This document shows, piece by piece, positions 26,929-36,162 of a stretch of DNA of 64,000 nucleotides. The first letter of the stretch is position 1. Each line of letters begins with the position of its first letter. The notes beneath the pieces are model-generated. The model made no database searches. It saw only the letters and a program-made list of their open reading frames with translations, and was not told where the DNA came from. The translations under genes were made by a program, and so were the position numbers. Source of the DNA: Gelidibacter pelagius (GTDB taxonomy: Bacteria > Bacteroidota > Bacteroidia > Flavobacteriales > Flavobacteriaceae); assembly GCF_017581925.1 (NCBI RefSeq), contig NZ_JAGEVG010000019.1:25035-89034 (forward strand), in the 5' to 3' direction.

Positions 26929-28971
26929 TTACTGTTTTCTCAACACAAATGCACCATCTCTACCCGTCGAATGAAATGGAATGTTTTGATCCATACAACT
27001 AAGCTCCCATCGCTTAAGATAACTTTTGTAATTGCTCCCATCTGCAATAATCAATTGAGGTTTTATGGAATCCAACAAACGGCTTAGGTTTATCTTTGGC
27101 GAATCTCTCAAAACCACATAGTCGGGATGGAGATGCGGGATTTTGTAAATGCCCAAACTGTCAACCACCAAAATCCGTGTAGCCCCAAATGCATAGATGT
27201 TTTCCAAAGTATCATTCTTGATGTCTTTTATCGCATTGCCAACTTTATAATTCTTGATGACATTGTCCCTAATTGAAGTGACGCTGTCAAAATTATGCGC
27301 CACACTTAAAGTCATATTCTTTTTTATACCAATAAGGCTGTGTTTACTTTTTTGAAAGACCACAAATTCTTCAGTCTGGTTCCTTTTCTCTTCAAAAATT
27401 AATGCCGATTGGAATATCAATACTGCAAACATGGCAGTTGTCAAGCGTTTGAAATTTTGTTTTTTGGATAAGAAAGCTAAAGTTATTATTAGCAGATAGG
27501 CTGTGAGCACTTGAAGTAAACTGAAGGATAGATCTGAAAAAACAAATCGTTCCTGAAGTGAGATCCATCGTACAAAACTGTTCATAATACTGATGATACC
27601 GCCATAAATATCGGCAAGCCAAAATGGAAGTATATTTATCGAAGCCAATAGAATAATGATAATACCCATCCCCAGAATAATTCCTAAAAAAGGAATAATA
27701 ACCAGATTGGATAGAAAGAACAAGCCTGGAAATTGATTGAAATAAAATAAACTAATCGGTACGACGCCAAACTGTGCGGCCAATGTCACCGTAAATATTT
27801 CCCATAATTTTCTAGCAGGTTTGAATTGTGGTCGCCATAATCCTTCCAAGAAAGGTTGAAAACTTACGATGGCAATTACTGCCAGATAACTCATTTGAAA
27901 TCCCACATCAAATAAGAATAGAGGTTTGAAAAGCAAAAGGAAAAACATGGAGATAGCAAGCGTATTGAAAATGTTGGAAGGTCGCTTTAAGTTCATGCCG
28001 ATGGCCACAACACTGAACATTGTTACCGCACGGGTCACCGACGCCGATAATCCGGCAACCACGGCAAAACCCCATAAAATGAGCAGGATAAATATGATTT
28101 TTACCGTTTTTCCGTGTTTGAGATATTCCAAAGGTCTGAACAATGAGTTGAGAAGTAATAAGACAATACCCACATGCAATCCAGAAACGGCTAAAATATG
28201 GACGGCACCTGCTCTGGAATAGCTATTGTAGATTTCTGGACTGATATCCTGCCGTTGGCCCAATAATAGGGCGTTTATTAAAGCAAGCTCGTCAGGTTTA
28301 AAATTATAGTATTTTAATTTTGAATTGATGTGGGTTCGCAATTGGGCAGCGTAACCAAAAATCGTATTTGTGTCTGATGGAACGGACAAAAGTTCATTTT
28401 TGTTTGTGAAGATTTGGTGATAGATATATTGTTTTTCGAGATATTTTTTATAATCGAATTGGTTGGGATTAATTGGAGGATTCAAATCTGTTAGAGCTGA
28501 TGAAGTTATAAAAATAGCATCCACTTTAAATGGCTGGAGAAAACTGTCCCTTTGTACGTTTAAAAGTGTTTTTCCAACAAGCTGCTGATCGTTTATATTA
28601 AGAATCTCAACCCTGTATTTGTCGTGATACACACTTGGTTTGAGTACTTCCCTAATCCGAAAGCTGATCGTTTCTACCGTATCTGTAACAGGGTCAAAAT
28701 GTTGGGTATAGTGTTTCCTAAACGACTTCTGATCATGAAGTTGATAGTTTAAAATACCTATCGCTATAAAAGTGAAAATAGTCAGAATCCCGAATCCAGA
28801 TGATTTAACCAAATGCTTCTTCTCGACTATTAGAAAGGTTAGAAGAACTATGGTTAAAATTAAAGTGAATGGTAAAACAAGGGAAATGGAGAGGTTAAAA
28901 TAATGCGCAACAAGAATGCCTACTATGAGGCATATTGTAATTTTGATGATCGCAAAATTCAGTAACTTCAT
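26929..28971 (-). CDS. ComEC/Rec2 family competence protein
   Basis: A 680-residue membrane protein. It has N-terminal helices and an OB-like DUF4131 domain (about 30-170), then the Competence domain with a polytopic core (about 220-510; RAGAVHILAVSGLHVG is the family signature). The C-terminal part (about 530-680) has the position of the metallo-beta-lactamase-like domain, but no HxHxDH motif is visible, so it is degenerate or shortened. ComEC forms the inner-membrane channel for DNA uptake. It lies 25 bases after a C40 lipoprotein gene on the same strand. Confidence 0.88.
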   Translation of the reverse strand: MKLLNFAIIKITICLIVGILVAHYFNLSISLVLPFTLILTIVLLTFLIVEKKHLVKSSGFGILTIFTFIAIGILNYQLHDQKSFRKHYTQHFDPVTDTVETISFRIREVLKPSVYHDKYRVEILNINDQQLVGKTLLNVQRDSFLQPFKVDAIFITSSALTDLNPPINPNQFDYKKYLEKQYIYHQIFTNKNELLSVPSDTNTIFGYAAQLRTHINSKLKYYNFKPDELALINALLLGQRQDISPEIYNSYSRAGAVHILAVSGLHVGIVLLLLNSLFRPLEYLKHGKTVKIIFILLILWGFAVVAGLSASVTRAVTMFSVVAIGMNLKRPSNIFNTLAISMFFLLLFKPLFLFDVGFQMSYLAVIAIVSFQPFLEGLWRPQFKPARKLWEIFTVTLAAQFGVVPISLFYFNQFPGLFFLSNLVIIPFLGIILGMGIIIILLASINILPFWLADIYGGIISIMNSFVRWISLQERFVFSDLSFSLLQVLTAYLLIITLAFLSKKQNFKRLTTAMFAVLIFQSALIFEEKRNQTEEFVVFQKSKHSLIGIKKNMTLSVAHNFDSVTSIRDNVIKNYKVGNAIKDIKNDTLENIYAFGATRILVVDSLGIYKIPHLHPDYVVLRDSPKINLSRLLDSIKPQLIIADGSNYKSYLKRWELSCMDQNIPFHSTGRDGAFVLRKQ

Positions 28972-28996
28972 AAATCTAAGTTACTAAAAATAAGGA

Positions 28997-29518
28997 CTAT
29001 AAAACACGTCTTGCCTGTACGAAGGCAAAGTACCAATATTTTTCTGCAAGATTGGAAACTATGACGCCACTGCTGGTGCTTGCATGTATAAACTCTACGT
29101 TTCCATTATGAGCTTCCGTAACAATTCCCACATGATTAACATTTCTACTGTTCTTTCGTGTGGCAAAAAATAACAAATCGCCCTTTGTAACTTCTTTTAG
29201 ATCCACCCAATCTCCAGTGGTTGATAAGTCACCAGTGGTTCTTGGCAAAGAAATATTTTCACTGTCAAAGGATGTTACTATTAACCCAGAGCAATCCATG
29301 CCTTTTCTTGTGGTACCGCCATATTTATATCTCACGCCGTCAAATTTGAGCGCATAATCCACCACTTTATCTGCTTGGGGATTGAAGGAAGTTGAAGCTG
29401 ATTTACGAGCACGAGAATCGATTTTTGCAATCTTTGACTTTGTCGTCACAACCCGTTTAGAGGATTTACAGCTACTAAAAGTGATCAATAAAAGAAGGAG
29501 TAGGACAATCTTTTTCAT
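28997..29518 (-). CDS. C40 family (NlpC/P60) lipoprotein peptidase, copy A
   Basis: A 173-residue lipoprotein (lipobox FSSC, Cys17) with a C-terminal NlpC/P60 domain: catalytic Cys in GMDCSGLIV, His in VNHVGIV, third polar His in FIHAST. The family cleaves peptidoglycan stem peptides, typically D-Glu-mDAP bonds. It is a tandem paralogue of the next gene; the domain halves are nearly identical while the linkers after the lipobox differ. Likely anchored to the outer membrane facing the wall. Confidence 0.9.
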   Translation of the reverse strand: MKKIVLLLLLLITFSSCKSSKRVVTTKSKIAKIDSRARKSASTSFNPQADKVVDYALKFDGVRYKYGGTTRKGMDCSGLIVTSFDSENISLPRTTGDLSTTGDWVDLKEVTKGDLLFFATRKNSRNVNHVGIVTEAHNGNVEFIHASTSSGVIVSNLAEKYWYFAFVQARRVL

Positions 29519-29599
29519 TTGTAGAAAGGTAATTTTTTATAAAAATATTAATTTATTACAACTTTGAGCAAAAAGTTCATTATTTAGTTGGAATAACTA

Positions 29600-30211
29600 C
29601 TATATCACACGTCTTGCTTGTACAAAGGCAAAGTACCAATATTTTTCTGCCATGTTAGAAACGATCACGCCATGGTTGGTACTGGCATGGATAAATTCTA
29701 CAAACCCATCTCTTGCCGTCGTAACGATTCCGACATGGCTTATGGTCTTGCTATTCTTACGGGTGGCAAAAAATAATAAATCGCCTTTACTGACCTGTTT
29801 TAAATCAATTAAGTTGCCGGTACGTGCCATATCTCTCGAGACTCTTGGCAAAGAAATATTTTCGCTGTCAAAAGTGGTGACTACCAATCCTGAACAATCC
29901 ATGCCGTCTATTGTTGTGCCACCACGTTTGTACCTTACGCCATCAAATGCAAAAGCATAATCTACAATTCTGTTGGCTTTTGTGTTAATAGTTTTTGGAA
30001 GTGCACTTTTAATATTCAGACTAAGAGGTTTTAAATCCACTGGGGTTAATTCAATACCATTGATATCAATGGGGAGAATAGGGTTGGAGGTGGGTTTTAC
30101 TGGCTTTGATTTAAGTTGGGCGACTTGGGATTTGGTCACCACAATATCCTTAGTAGAATTACAGCTGCTAAATGTGATGAATAAAAGAAGGAGTAAGACA
30201 ATCTTCTTCAT
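29600..30211 (-). CDS. C40 family (NlpC/P60) lipoprotein peptidase, copy B
   Basis: A 203-residue lipoprotein from ATG 30211 (MKKIVLLLLLFITFSSC), paralogous to copy A. It has catalytic Cys in GMDCSGLVV, His in ISHVGIV and His in FIHAST. Its linker is longer (PVKPTSNPILPIDINGIEL). A start at 30262 would add 17 residues before a perfect lipoprotein signal, so it is rejected. Duplication with divergent linkers suggests different placement or timing of wall hydrolysis. Confidence 0.9.
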   Translation of the reverse strand: MKKIVLLLLLFITFSSCNSTKDIVVTKSQVAQLKSKPVKPTSNPILPIDINGIELTPVDLKPLSLNIKSALPKTINTKANRIVDYAFAFDGVRYKRGGTTIDGMDCSGLVVTTFDSENISLPRVSRDMARTGNLIDLKQVSKGDLLFFATRKNSKTISHVGIVTTARDGFVEFIHASTNHGVIVSNMAEKYWYFAFVQARRVI

Positions 30212-30319
30212 AAGGTTAATATAGCTTTTTATAAAAATAATCTTAGTTGTTATTCTATTCATAACAACATGTTCATTAAACGCTGATCGAATTTCTAAAG
30301 TATAAAGTTTTTCGAAAAA

Positions 30320-31447
30320 TTATTGTGTTTTACCCTTTTTGACCTCTTGATAAATCAATTTTGCCGTTTTTTCACTTGCACCTTTTCCGCCGAGCTTCTT
30401 TTCCAAATGAAAGTAATCCATAAAAAGAGCTTCTCTTTTTTCGGGTCGTAAAATATCCTGCAATTCCTTTGTGAGACGTTTGGAATTAAAATCATCCTGA
30501 ATCAATTCGGTTACTACAGGTTTGTCCATGATCAAATTGACCAAGGAAATATACTTTAAATTAATCACGCGTCTTGCAATTTGATAAGACAGCCAACTTC
30601 CTTTATAACAAACTACTTCTGGCACCTTAAACAGAGCAGTTTCTAAAGTTGCAGTTCCTGAAGTAACCAAGGCAGCAGTAGCCAAACTCAAAAGATCGTA
30701 TGTTTTATTGTTGACGAACGAAATGTTTTCTTTTTTAATGAAGGTTTTATAAAAATCATAGTCTTGGCTTGGAGCACCGGCAATAACAAATTGATAGTCT
30801 TCAAAGTCCTTGACAACGCTTAGCATGACAGCAAGCATCTTGCGAATTTCCTGCTTTCTGCTTCCCGGTAATAATGCGATGATTGGTTTGTCTGAAAGCC
30901 CACGTTTGGCTCTAAACTCATATTCGCTCACTTGATGACGGTCTGCAATGGCATCAATTAATGGATGTCCAACAAATTCAACAGGATAATTATGCTTGTC
31001 TTCATAAAACTCTTTTTCAAAAGGTAAGATGACATACATTTTATCAACATCTCGCTTTATAGCGTGAATCCTGTTTTCTTTCCAGGCCCAAATTTGAGGA
31101 GATATATAATAATGGGTTTTATATCCTTTTTGCTTTGCCCATTTGGCAATGCGTAAGTTAAAACCCGGATAATCAATGAAGATAATGACATCTGGCTGAT
31201 AGCTTTCAATATCGGTTTTACAAAAATTAAGATTTTGGGTGATAGTCCTTAAATTCATGACGACTTCCAAAAAACCCATAAAAGCCAAATCACGATAATG
31301 TTTGACAATAGTAGGGCTAACAGCCTCCATCAAATCACCTCCCCAAAATCTGAATTGCGCATTGACATCTTGTTTTTGCAGTGCTTTCATGAGGTTGGCA
31401 CCATGTAAATCTCCAGAGGCCTCGCCAGCAATGATGTAGTATTTCAT
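30320..31447 (-). CDS. lpxB: Lipid-A-disaccharide synthase
   Basis: A 375-residue GT-B glycosyltransferase. The N-terminal YYIIAGEASGDLHGANL is the LpxB signature; it also has FIDYPGFNLRIAKWAK, YYISPQIWAWKENR and ALLPGSRKQEI. It joins UDP-diacylglucosamine and lipid X to make the lipid A disaccharide at the inner membrane. It lies 57 bases downstream of a small membrane-protein gene and surE, on the same strand. Confidence 0.94.
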   Translation of the reverse strand: MKYYIIAGEASGDLHGANLMKALQKQDVNAQFRFWGGDLMEAVSPTIVKHYRDLAFMGFLEVVMNLRTITQNLNFCKTDIESYQPDVIIFIDYPGFNLRIAKWAKQKGYKTHYYISPQIWAWKENRIHAIKRDVDKMYVILPFEKEFYEDKHNYPVEFVGHPLIDAIADRHQVSEYEFRAKRGLSDKPIIALLPGSRKQEIRKMLAVMLSVVKDFEDYQFVIAGAPSQDYDFYKTFIKKENISFVNNKTYDLLSLATAALVTSGTATLETALFKVPEVVCYKGSWLSYQIARRVINLKYISLVNLIMDKPVVTELIQDDFNSKRLTKELQDILRPEKREALFMDYFHLEKKLGGKGASEKTAKLIYQEVKKGKTQ

Positions 31448-31504
31448 CTTTTTAAGAATCGTAATTTATAGGATCAAAAACACGCAGATGTAAAGCAGTT
31501 TTTA

Positions 31505-31789
31505 TTACTTGTAATTTAATAAAAAGGTGGCAATCGTAACAACAATTGTGGCCATAATAACACCTCGCGCTCGATAATCACGCCTTTGTTTGATGAACAG
31601 GAAAAACACAACCAAGTTAAGAAGCGCTCCCATACTTACCAGTTTGCTGAAAAATCCTTGTGCTAAGGATTGTCTATAAGCTGTAGCGAGATCTTCGCCA
31701 TTTCCAAAAATGAGGATTGCGATGATAAAACCGATGGCGTTGGCAATCAATCCTACTATAAAGCCGATAAATACTTCTTTTTTAATCAT
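31505..31789 (-). CDS. Small hydrophobic membrane protein between surE and lpxB
   Basis: A 94-residue protein with three probable membrane helices (about 6-28, 45-65 and 74-92). I do not recognise a named family. Its start overlaps the surE stop by 8 bases, so it is translationally coupled to surE and lies before lpxB. This position suggests an envelope role, but nothing in the sequence defines it. Confidence 0.75.
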   Translation of the reverse strand: MIKKEVFIGFIVGLIANAIGFIIAILIFGNGEDLATAYRQSLAQGFFSKLVSMGALLNLVVFFLFIKQRRDYRARGVIMATIVVTIATFLLNYK

Positions 31790-32558
31790 TTAAATTCCAG
31801 GAGTTTAAATTTTGAATGCAATGGTGTGCGGTCAAATCGAATTGAACAGGTACTAAAGAAATATAGCCATTTTCCAAAGCCCATTCGTCAGTGTCTTGAC
31901 CTTCATCCAAATTAACGAATTTTCCGGCCAACCAATAATAGTCGCGCCCACTCGGGTTTTGACGTTTTGTAAACTCTTCTTCCCAATTCGCTTTAGCTTG
32001 ACGGCATACTTTGATGCCCTTAATTTCTTCTTTTGGTAAATCAGGGATATTAACGTTGAGCACCACACCTTCTGGAAGGCCGTGTTCCAAAACATTTTCA
32101 GTAATAGTTTTTACGTAGCCCTTACTCGCTTCAAAATCGGCACTCCAATTGTAGTTGCTCAGCGAAAAACCAATAGCTGGAATACCTTCAATGCCTGCTT
32201 CCAAGGCTGCACTCATAGTTCCGGAATAAATAACGTTGATGGAAGAGTTGGAGCCGTGGTTGATGCCAGAAACGCAAATATCAGGTCGTCGTCCCAGAAT
32301 TTGTTTAACCGCCAATTTCACGCAATCTACCGGAGTGCCAGAGCAACTATACTCCGTTTGGGCGTTATTATCTATTTTAACCTTTTCTACATATAAGGTA
32401 GAATTGACCGTAATGGCATGTCCCATACCGCTTTGAGGGCTGTCTGGAGCCACCACTACAACCTCGCCAATGGTGTTCATGACTTCAATCAATGTTCTTA
32501 ATCCCGGTGCCGTTATCCCATCATCATTAGTCACTAAAATCAGTGGTTTCTTATTCAT
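31782..32558 (-). CDS. surE: 5'/3'-nucleotidase SurE
   Basis: A 258-residue SurE family phosphatase. The metal site is VTNDDGITAPG near residue 10, followed by DSPQSGMGHAIT and SGINHGSNSS, with GTMSAALEA and GIPAIGFS. It dephosphorylates nucleoside 5' and 3' monophosphates. Length is normal. First gene of a four-gene minus-strand run with the small membrane protein, lpxB and possibly the C40 lipoproteins. Confidence 0.94.
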   Translation of the reverse strand: MNKKPLILVTNDDGITAPGLRTLIEVMNTIGEVVVVAPDSPQSGMGHAITVNSTLYVEKVKIDNNAQTEYSCSGTPVDCVKLAVKQILGRRPDICVSGINHGSNSSINVIYSGTMSAALEAGIEGIPAIGFSLSNYNWSADFEASKGYVKTITENVLEHGLPEGVVLNVNIPDLPKEEIKGIKVCRQAKANWEEEFTKRQNPSGRDYYWLAGKFVNLDEGQDTDEWALENGYISLVPVQFDLTAHHCIQNLNSWNLND

Positions 32559-32668
32559 TCTGCAATATTATTTAGAGTGCTAAAATACATAAATTAGACG
32601 TTATAATCCCAATCAGAGTGGTTTAACAAAAAATTAGTAGGCAATGGTTTTATTGGCATGGTTTTTTC

Positions 32669-32684
32669 TTTTACTTTAGTAAAA
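32669..32684 (+). promoter_or_regulatory. Palindrome over a near-consensus -7 element upstream of the S41 protease
   Basis: TTTTACT, TT, AGTAAAA is a perfect 7-bp inverted repeat overlapping TACTTTAG (32672-32679), 7 of 8 matches to TAnnTTTG. It could be a promoter with an operator, but AT-rich palindromes arise easily by chance. Confidence 0.3.
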
Positions 32685-32746
32685 AATATTAAAGGGTCTA
32701 TAGCGTTTAGACTTAATCAATGCCGCTAAAAAATATGAAAGATATT

Positions 32747-34966
32747 ATGAAAAGGAATTATAAGATTTTATTGTTGGCGCTTATGTTGGCGTTTGCGTCA
32801 TGTAGTTTCACAACTAAAACTTTTGAAGATCCAGATAAGGATAAATTATTGATGCAATTAATAACTTATGTGCTTGAAGAGGGGCATTACAGTCCGAAGG
32901 AAATAAATGACGAATTCTCCGAAAGTGTTTTTAGAGCCTATTTGGATCAATTGGATCCATTTAAAAGATATTTCTATGCCTCGGACATTAAAGAATTTGA
33001 AGCCTATAAAGATAAAATTGACGATCAGCTAAAAAGTCAGGACTTGACATTTTTCAATCTGACCCATGGACGTTTGTTACAAAGACTGGAAGAGTCTCAA
33101 GCGATGTACAGAGATGTTTTGGCCAATCCGTTCGATTATAGCATAGATGAAGAGATCAATACGGAGTACAAGAAATTGGCTTATGTCACTTCAAAAAAAG
33201 AAATGAGAGAGCGTTGGAGAACACAACTCAAGTTTTCGGCCATTGCCAATTACGACGATTTGATTTCACAACAGGAAAATACACTTTCTGATAAGATAAA
33301 TGTTAAGAAAATGAGTCATGTGGATGAATTTGATTCTGATGGGATTAATGAAAATGTCTTAGTTGATACTGAAGTGAACTCTGAGAAAAAGGATAAGAAA
33401 TCACTAACGGAATTAGAGGCCGAAGCACGAAAAACTACGCTCAATTCCTTAAATGAGCTCTATGATTATATCGATGAACGCGAACGTCAAGATTGGTTTG
33501 GCGTCTATTTAAACGCCATTGTTGCTGAATTTGATCCACACACGTTTTATTACGCACCTGAAGATAAAGAGCGTTTTGATGTGGCTATGTCGGGAAAATT
33601 TGAAGGTATCGGTGCCAGGCTTCAAAAGAAAATGGATGTGGTGACCATCATTGAAATTATTAGTGGCGGACCAGCCTGGAAAAATAACGAATTAGAGGCA
33701 GGTGACCAGATCCTCAAAGTGCAACAAGATGATGGAGAGCCTTCAGTTAATATAGTAGGAATGCGTTTGGAAGATGCTGTAAAATTAATAAAGGGACCTA
33801 AAGGAACCGATGTCATCCTGACTGTTAAAAAGGTAGATGGTACTATTGAAGACTTGACCATTACCAGAGATGTTGTAGAGTTGGAAGAAGTTTATGCAAA
33901 ATCTACGACCGTTATTAAGGACGATAAAAAGTTTGGCGTCATTAATCTTCCAGGCTTTTATGTCAATATGGAAGATTATAAGAAAAGGAATGCAGCTACT
34001 GACGTGAAACTTGAAATAGAACGTTTAAAGGAAGAGGGTATTGAAGGCTTGGTTTTAGATCTTAGAAACAATGGAGGTGGATCTTTGCAAACTGTAATTG
34101 ATATGGCTGGTTTGTTCATTAAGGAAGGTCCGATTGTGCAGGTTAAAACAACTGGAGGACAAAAGGAGGTTTTAAGAGATAAAGACAAAACCGTAACTTG
34201 GGATGGCCCATTGGTCATTATGGTAAATGAGAACTCTGCCTCAGCTTCTGAGATTTTAGCTGCTGCCATGCAGGATTATAAGCGTGCCTTGGTCATTGGT
34301 AGCAAACAAACTTTTGGAAAGGGAACCGTACAGACCGTATTGGATCTTAACCGTATGGTGAGAAATAATACTAGTGGTGATATGGGAGCTCTAAAATATA
34401 CCATTCAGAAATATTACAGAATCAACGGTGGTTCAACGCAATTGGAAGGGGTTAAAAGTGATGTGGTGGTTCCAGATCGCTACAGTTATATTGCTTTAGG
34501 TGAAAAGAATCAAGATAACCCTATGGCCTATGATAAAATTGATGCCACAGATTATAAACTTTGGGATCACAATATAGATTATCAAAAAGCCATCGCCAAC
34601 AGTAATGCACGTATTCAGAATAACGAACAATTGAAACTTATTGATGATAACGCAAGATGGGTTAAGAAAATCAGAGATAAAGAGGAATACTCACTTAAAT
34701 ATGAGACCTATAAAGCAGCTTTGAAATTAAACGAAGATGAGGCGAAACAGTTTGAAAAATTGACGGATTATAAAACAAACTTGACGTTCAGTTCTTTGCC
34801 TTATGAAAATAAATTAATGGCCGCAGACAGTATTTTGAAAGAAAAACGTGATCGCTGGCATAAAGCTTTGAGTCAAGATGTTTACGTTGAAGAGGCATTA
34901 AACCTTTTGGGTGATTTAAGAGCAACTTATGATATTAAGAAAGTTGTTAATAATGTGAAGGAATAA
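32747..34966 (+). CDS. prc: Carboxy-terminal processing (tail-specific) protease, S41 family
   Basis: From ATG 32747 the protein has 739 residues; ATGs at 32720 and 32735 are in frame, but the lipoprotein signal (MKRNYKILLL, lipobox FASC) starts best at 32747. Order: N-terminal TSP domain (about 30-210), PDZ (about 245-330), S41 catalytic domain with Ser in NSASASEIL and Lys in TFGKGT, and a C-terminal DUF3340-type helical domain with DRWHKAL. It degrades or trims periplasmic proteins by their C-termini. Monocistronic and ends at a strong terminator. Confidence 0.92.
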   Translation: MKRNYKILLLALMLAFASCSFTTKTFEDPDKDKLLMQLITYVLEEGHYSPKEINDEFSESVFRAYLDQLDPFKRYFYASDIKEFEAYKDKIDDQLKSQDLTFFNLTHGRLLQRLEESQAMYRDVLANPFDYSIDEEINTEYKKLAYVTSKKEMRERWRTQLKFSAIANYDDLISQQENTLSDKINVKKMSHVDEFDSDGINENVLVDTEVNSEKKDKKSLTELEAEARKTTLNSLNELYDYIDERERQDWFGVYLNAIVAEFDPHTFYYAPEDKERFDVAMSGKFEGIGARLQKKMDVVTIIEIISGGPAWKNNELEAGDQILKVQQDDGEPSVNIVGMRLEDAVKLIKGPKGTDVILTVKKVDGTIEDLTITRDVVELEEVYAKSTTVIKDDKKFGVINLPGFYVNMEDYKKRNAATDVKLEIERLKEEGIEGLVLDLRNNGGGSLQTVIDMAGLFIKEGPIVQVKTTGGQKEVLRDKDKTVTWDGPLVIMVNENSASASEILAAAMQDYKRALVIGSKQTFGKGTVQTVLDLNRMVRNNTSGDMGALKYTIQKYYRINGGSTQLEGVKSDVVVPDRYSYIALGEKNQDNPMAYDKIDATDYKLWDHNIDYQKAIANSNARIQNNEQLKLIDDNARWVKKIRDKEEYSLKYETYKAALKLNEDEAKQFEKLTDYKTNLTFSSLPYENKLMAADSILKEKRDRWHKALSQDVYVEEALNLLGDLRATYDIKKVVNNVKE

Positions 34967-34985
34967 TCATTTAAAGTTGCATATA

Positions 34986-35024
34986 AAAATGCTCCAAAGT
35001 TCACGAAACTTTGGAGCATTTTTT
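34986..35024. terminator. Bidirectional terminator between prc and engB
   Basis: AAATGCTCCAAAGTT, loop cacg, AACTTTGGAGCATTTTTT. A long stem with A and T tracts serves the convergent prc and engB genes. The same TGCTCCA/TGGAGCA arms occur in the terminator at 26118. Confidence 0.9.
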
Positions 35025-35139
35025 ATTCCCACTTGTGGGTTTTAGTAATTCGAGTATTGCTTCGTTCGAAAAGTCACTTCCTTCTTCCATAGCTCGTGAG
35101 CATGGCATAAGATTCTTGAGCTATAAAATTGAATGCTGA

Positions 35140-35754
35140 TTAATTTTGTTTGAGGGCATTCATTTGCTGATTCGTACTGTCAATCTCATTCAGCACTTCA
35201 TCCCTTCCAACGGCAGAGGCGGAAGAGGTAACAAAGTATTTAGGAGTTTCCTCCCATGTTTTGAGTAGTTCTTGCAAATAAGCTGCTACGTTGCGTTCAA
35301 TAGCTTTCGGTTTGAGTTTATCTGCCTTAGTGAAGATGATGGAAAACGGAATGCCGTTTTCGCCCATATATTCCATAAATTCAAGATCAATTTTTTGAGC
35401 CTCATGTCTAATGTCCACTAAGACAAAAGCTAACACCAACTGTTGTCTTTCCTCAAAGTAATCAGTAATAAATCTTTGGAATTTTTTTTTGGATGTTTTA
35501 GAAACGCGAGCATAACCGTATCCAGGTAAATCCACCAGGAACCAGTTCTTATTGATTAAAAAATGGTTGATAAGTTGCGTTTTACCTGGTCTCCCGGAGG
35601 TTTTTGCTAAGTTTTTGTGATTGGTCAGCATGTTTATCAATGACGACTTGCCAACGTTGCTGCGCCCAATAAATGCGTATTCTGGCAAGGTGTCCTTAGG
35701 GCACTTGGCCACTTCGGAGTTGCTCATTATAAATTCAGCAGATTTGATGATCAT
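35140..35754 (-). CDS. engB: Ribosome biogenesis GTPase EngB (YsxC/YihA)
   Basis: A 204-residue TRAFAC GTPase with G1 GRSNVGKSS (about 32-40), G3 DLPGYG, G4 TKADK and G5 TSSAS. It assists 50S subunit assembly. Length and motifs are normal. It sits about 1.5 kb upstream of mraZ, on the opposite strand, with an alpha/beta hydrolase between. Confidence 0.94.
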   Translation of the reverse strand: MIIKSAEFIMSNSEVAKCPKDTLPEYAFIGRSNVGKSSLINMLTNHKNLAKTSGRPGKTQLINHFLINKNWFLVDLPGYGYARVSKTSKKKFQRFITDYFEERQQLVLAFVLVDIRHEAQKIDLEFMEYMGENGIPFSIIFTKADKLKPKAIERNVAAYLQELLKTWEETPKYFVTSSASAVGRDEVLNEIDSTNQQMNALKQN

Positions 35755-36162
35755 GTTTTTTTAGGATTTTTGTTTTAAGTCCTCAGTTTTCAGTCGGCAG
35801 TCGGCAGTCGGCAGTCTTCAGTTGGCATTCTTCAGTTGGCAGTCTCAGTCCTCACTCGCCTCTCACCACTCACAAAACTCATAACTCTGAGCGCATCGGT
35901 CATCCGTCCTCAAATTCACCACGTGCTCTTTGCCTATAAAATATGATCTAACTTCATGTATTTTAAAACATCGATTTAAGATTGCATCTTATTAACTGAG
36001 CAGTTTTTGTAAAATTTAAACGCAAAGATCACGAAGGTTGCGCAAAGAAAGCAAGTTTTTCCTGATTATTCTATTTGATATTCGAACTTCGATATTTAAA
36101 ACTTGATTAAATCACCTTTCAGCCTTTGTTTCTTCGCTTTGAATGGGCAGGCAACTTCAAAT
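35755..36162. other. 408-base intergenic region with tandem short repeat
   Basis: No gene seen. It holds a cagtcggcagt-type tandem (35790-35850) and a decayed repeat near 36020-36050 (cgcaaagatcacgaaggttg). Both wordings are common flavobacterial intergenic text. Confidence 0.5.
35790..35850. repeat. Tandem CAGTCGGCAGT/CAGTT repeats
   Basis: Successive units of cagtcgg and cagtt(gg/ct), about 7 bases each, with drift toward the end (ttcagttggca twice). A shorter stretch of the same wording begins at 12748. Confidence 0.7.

Noticed and set aside
35790..35850. CRISPR array
   Set aside because: Units are about 7 bases in direct tandem, without spacers of 25-40 bases, and no cas genes are nearby.
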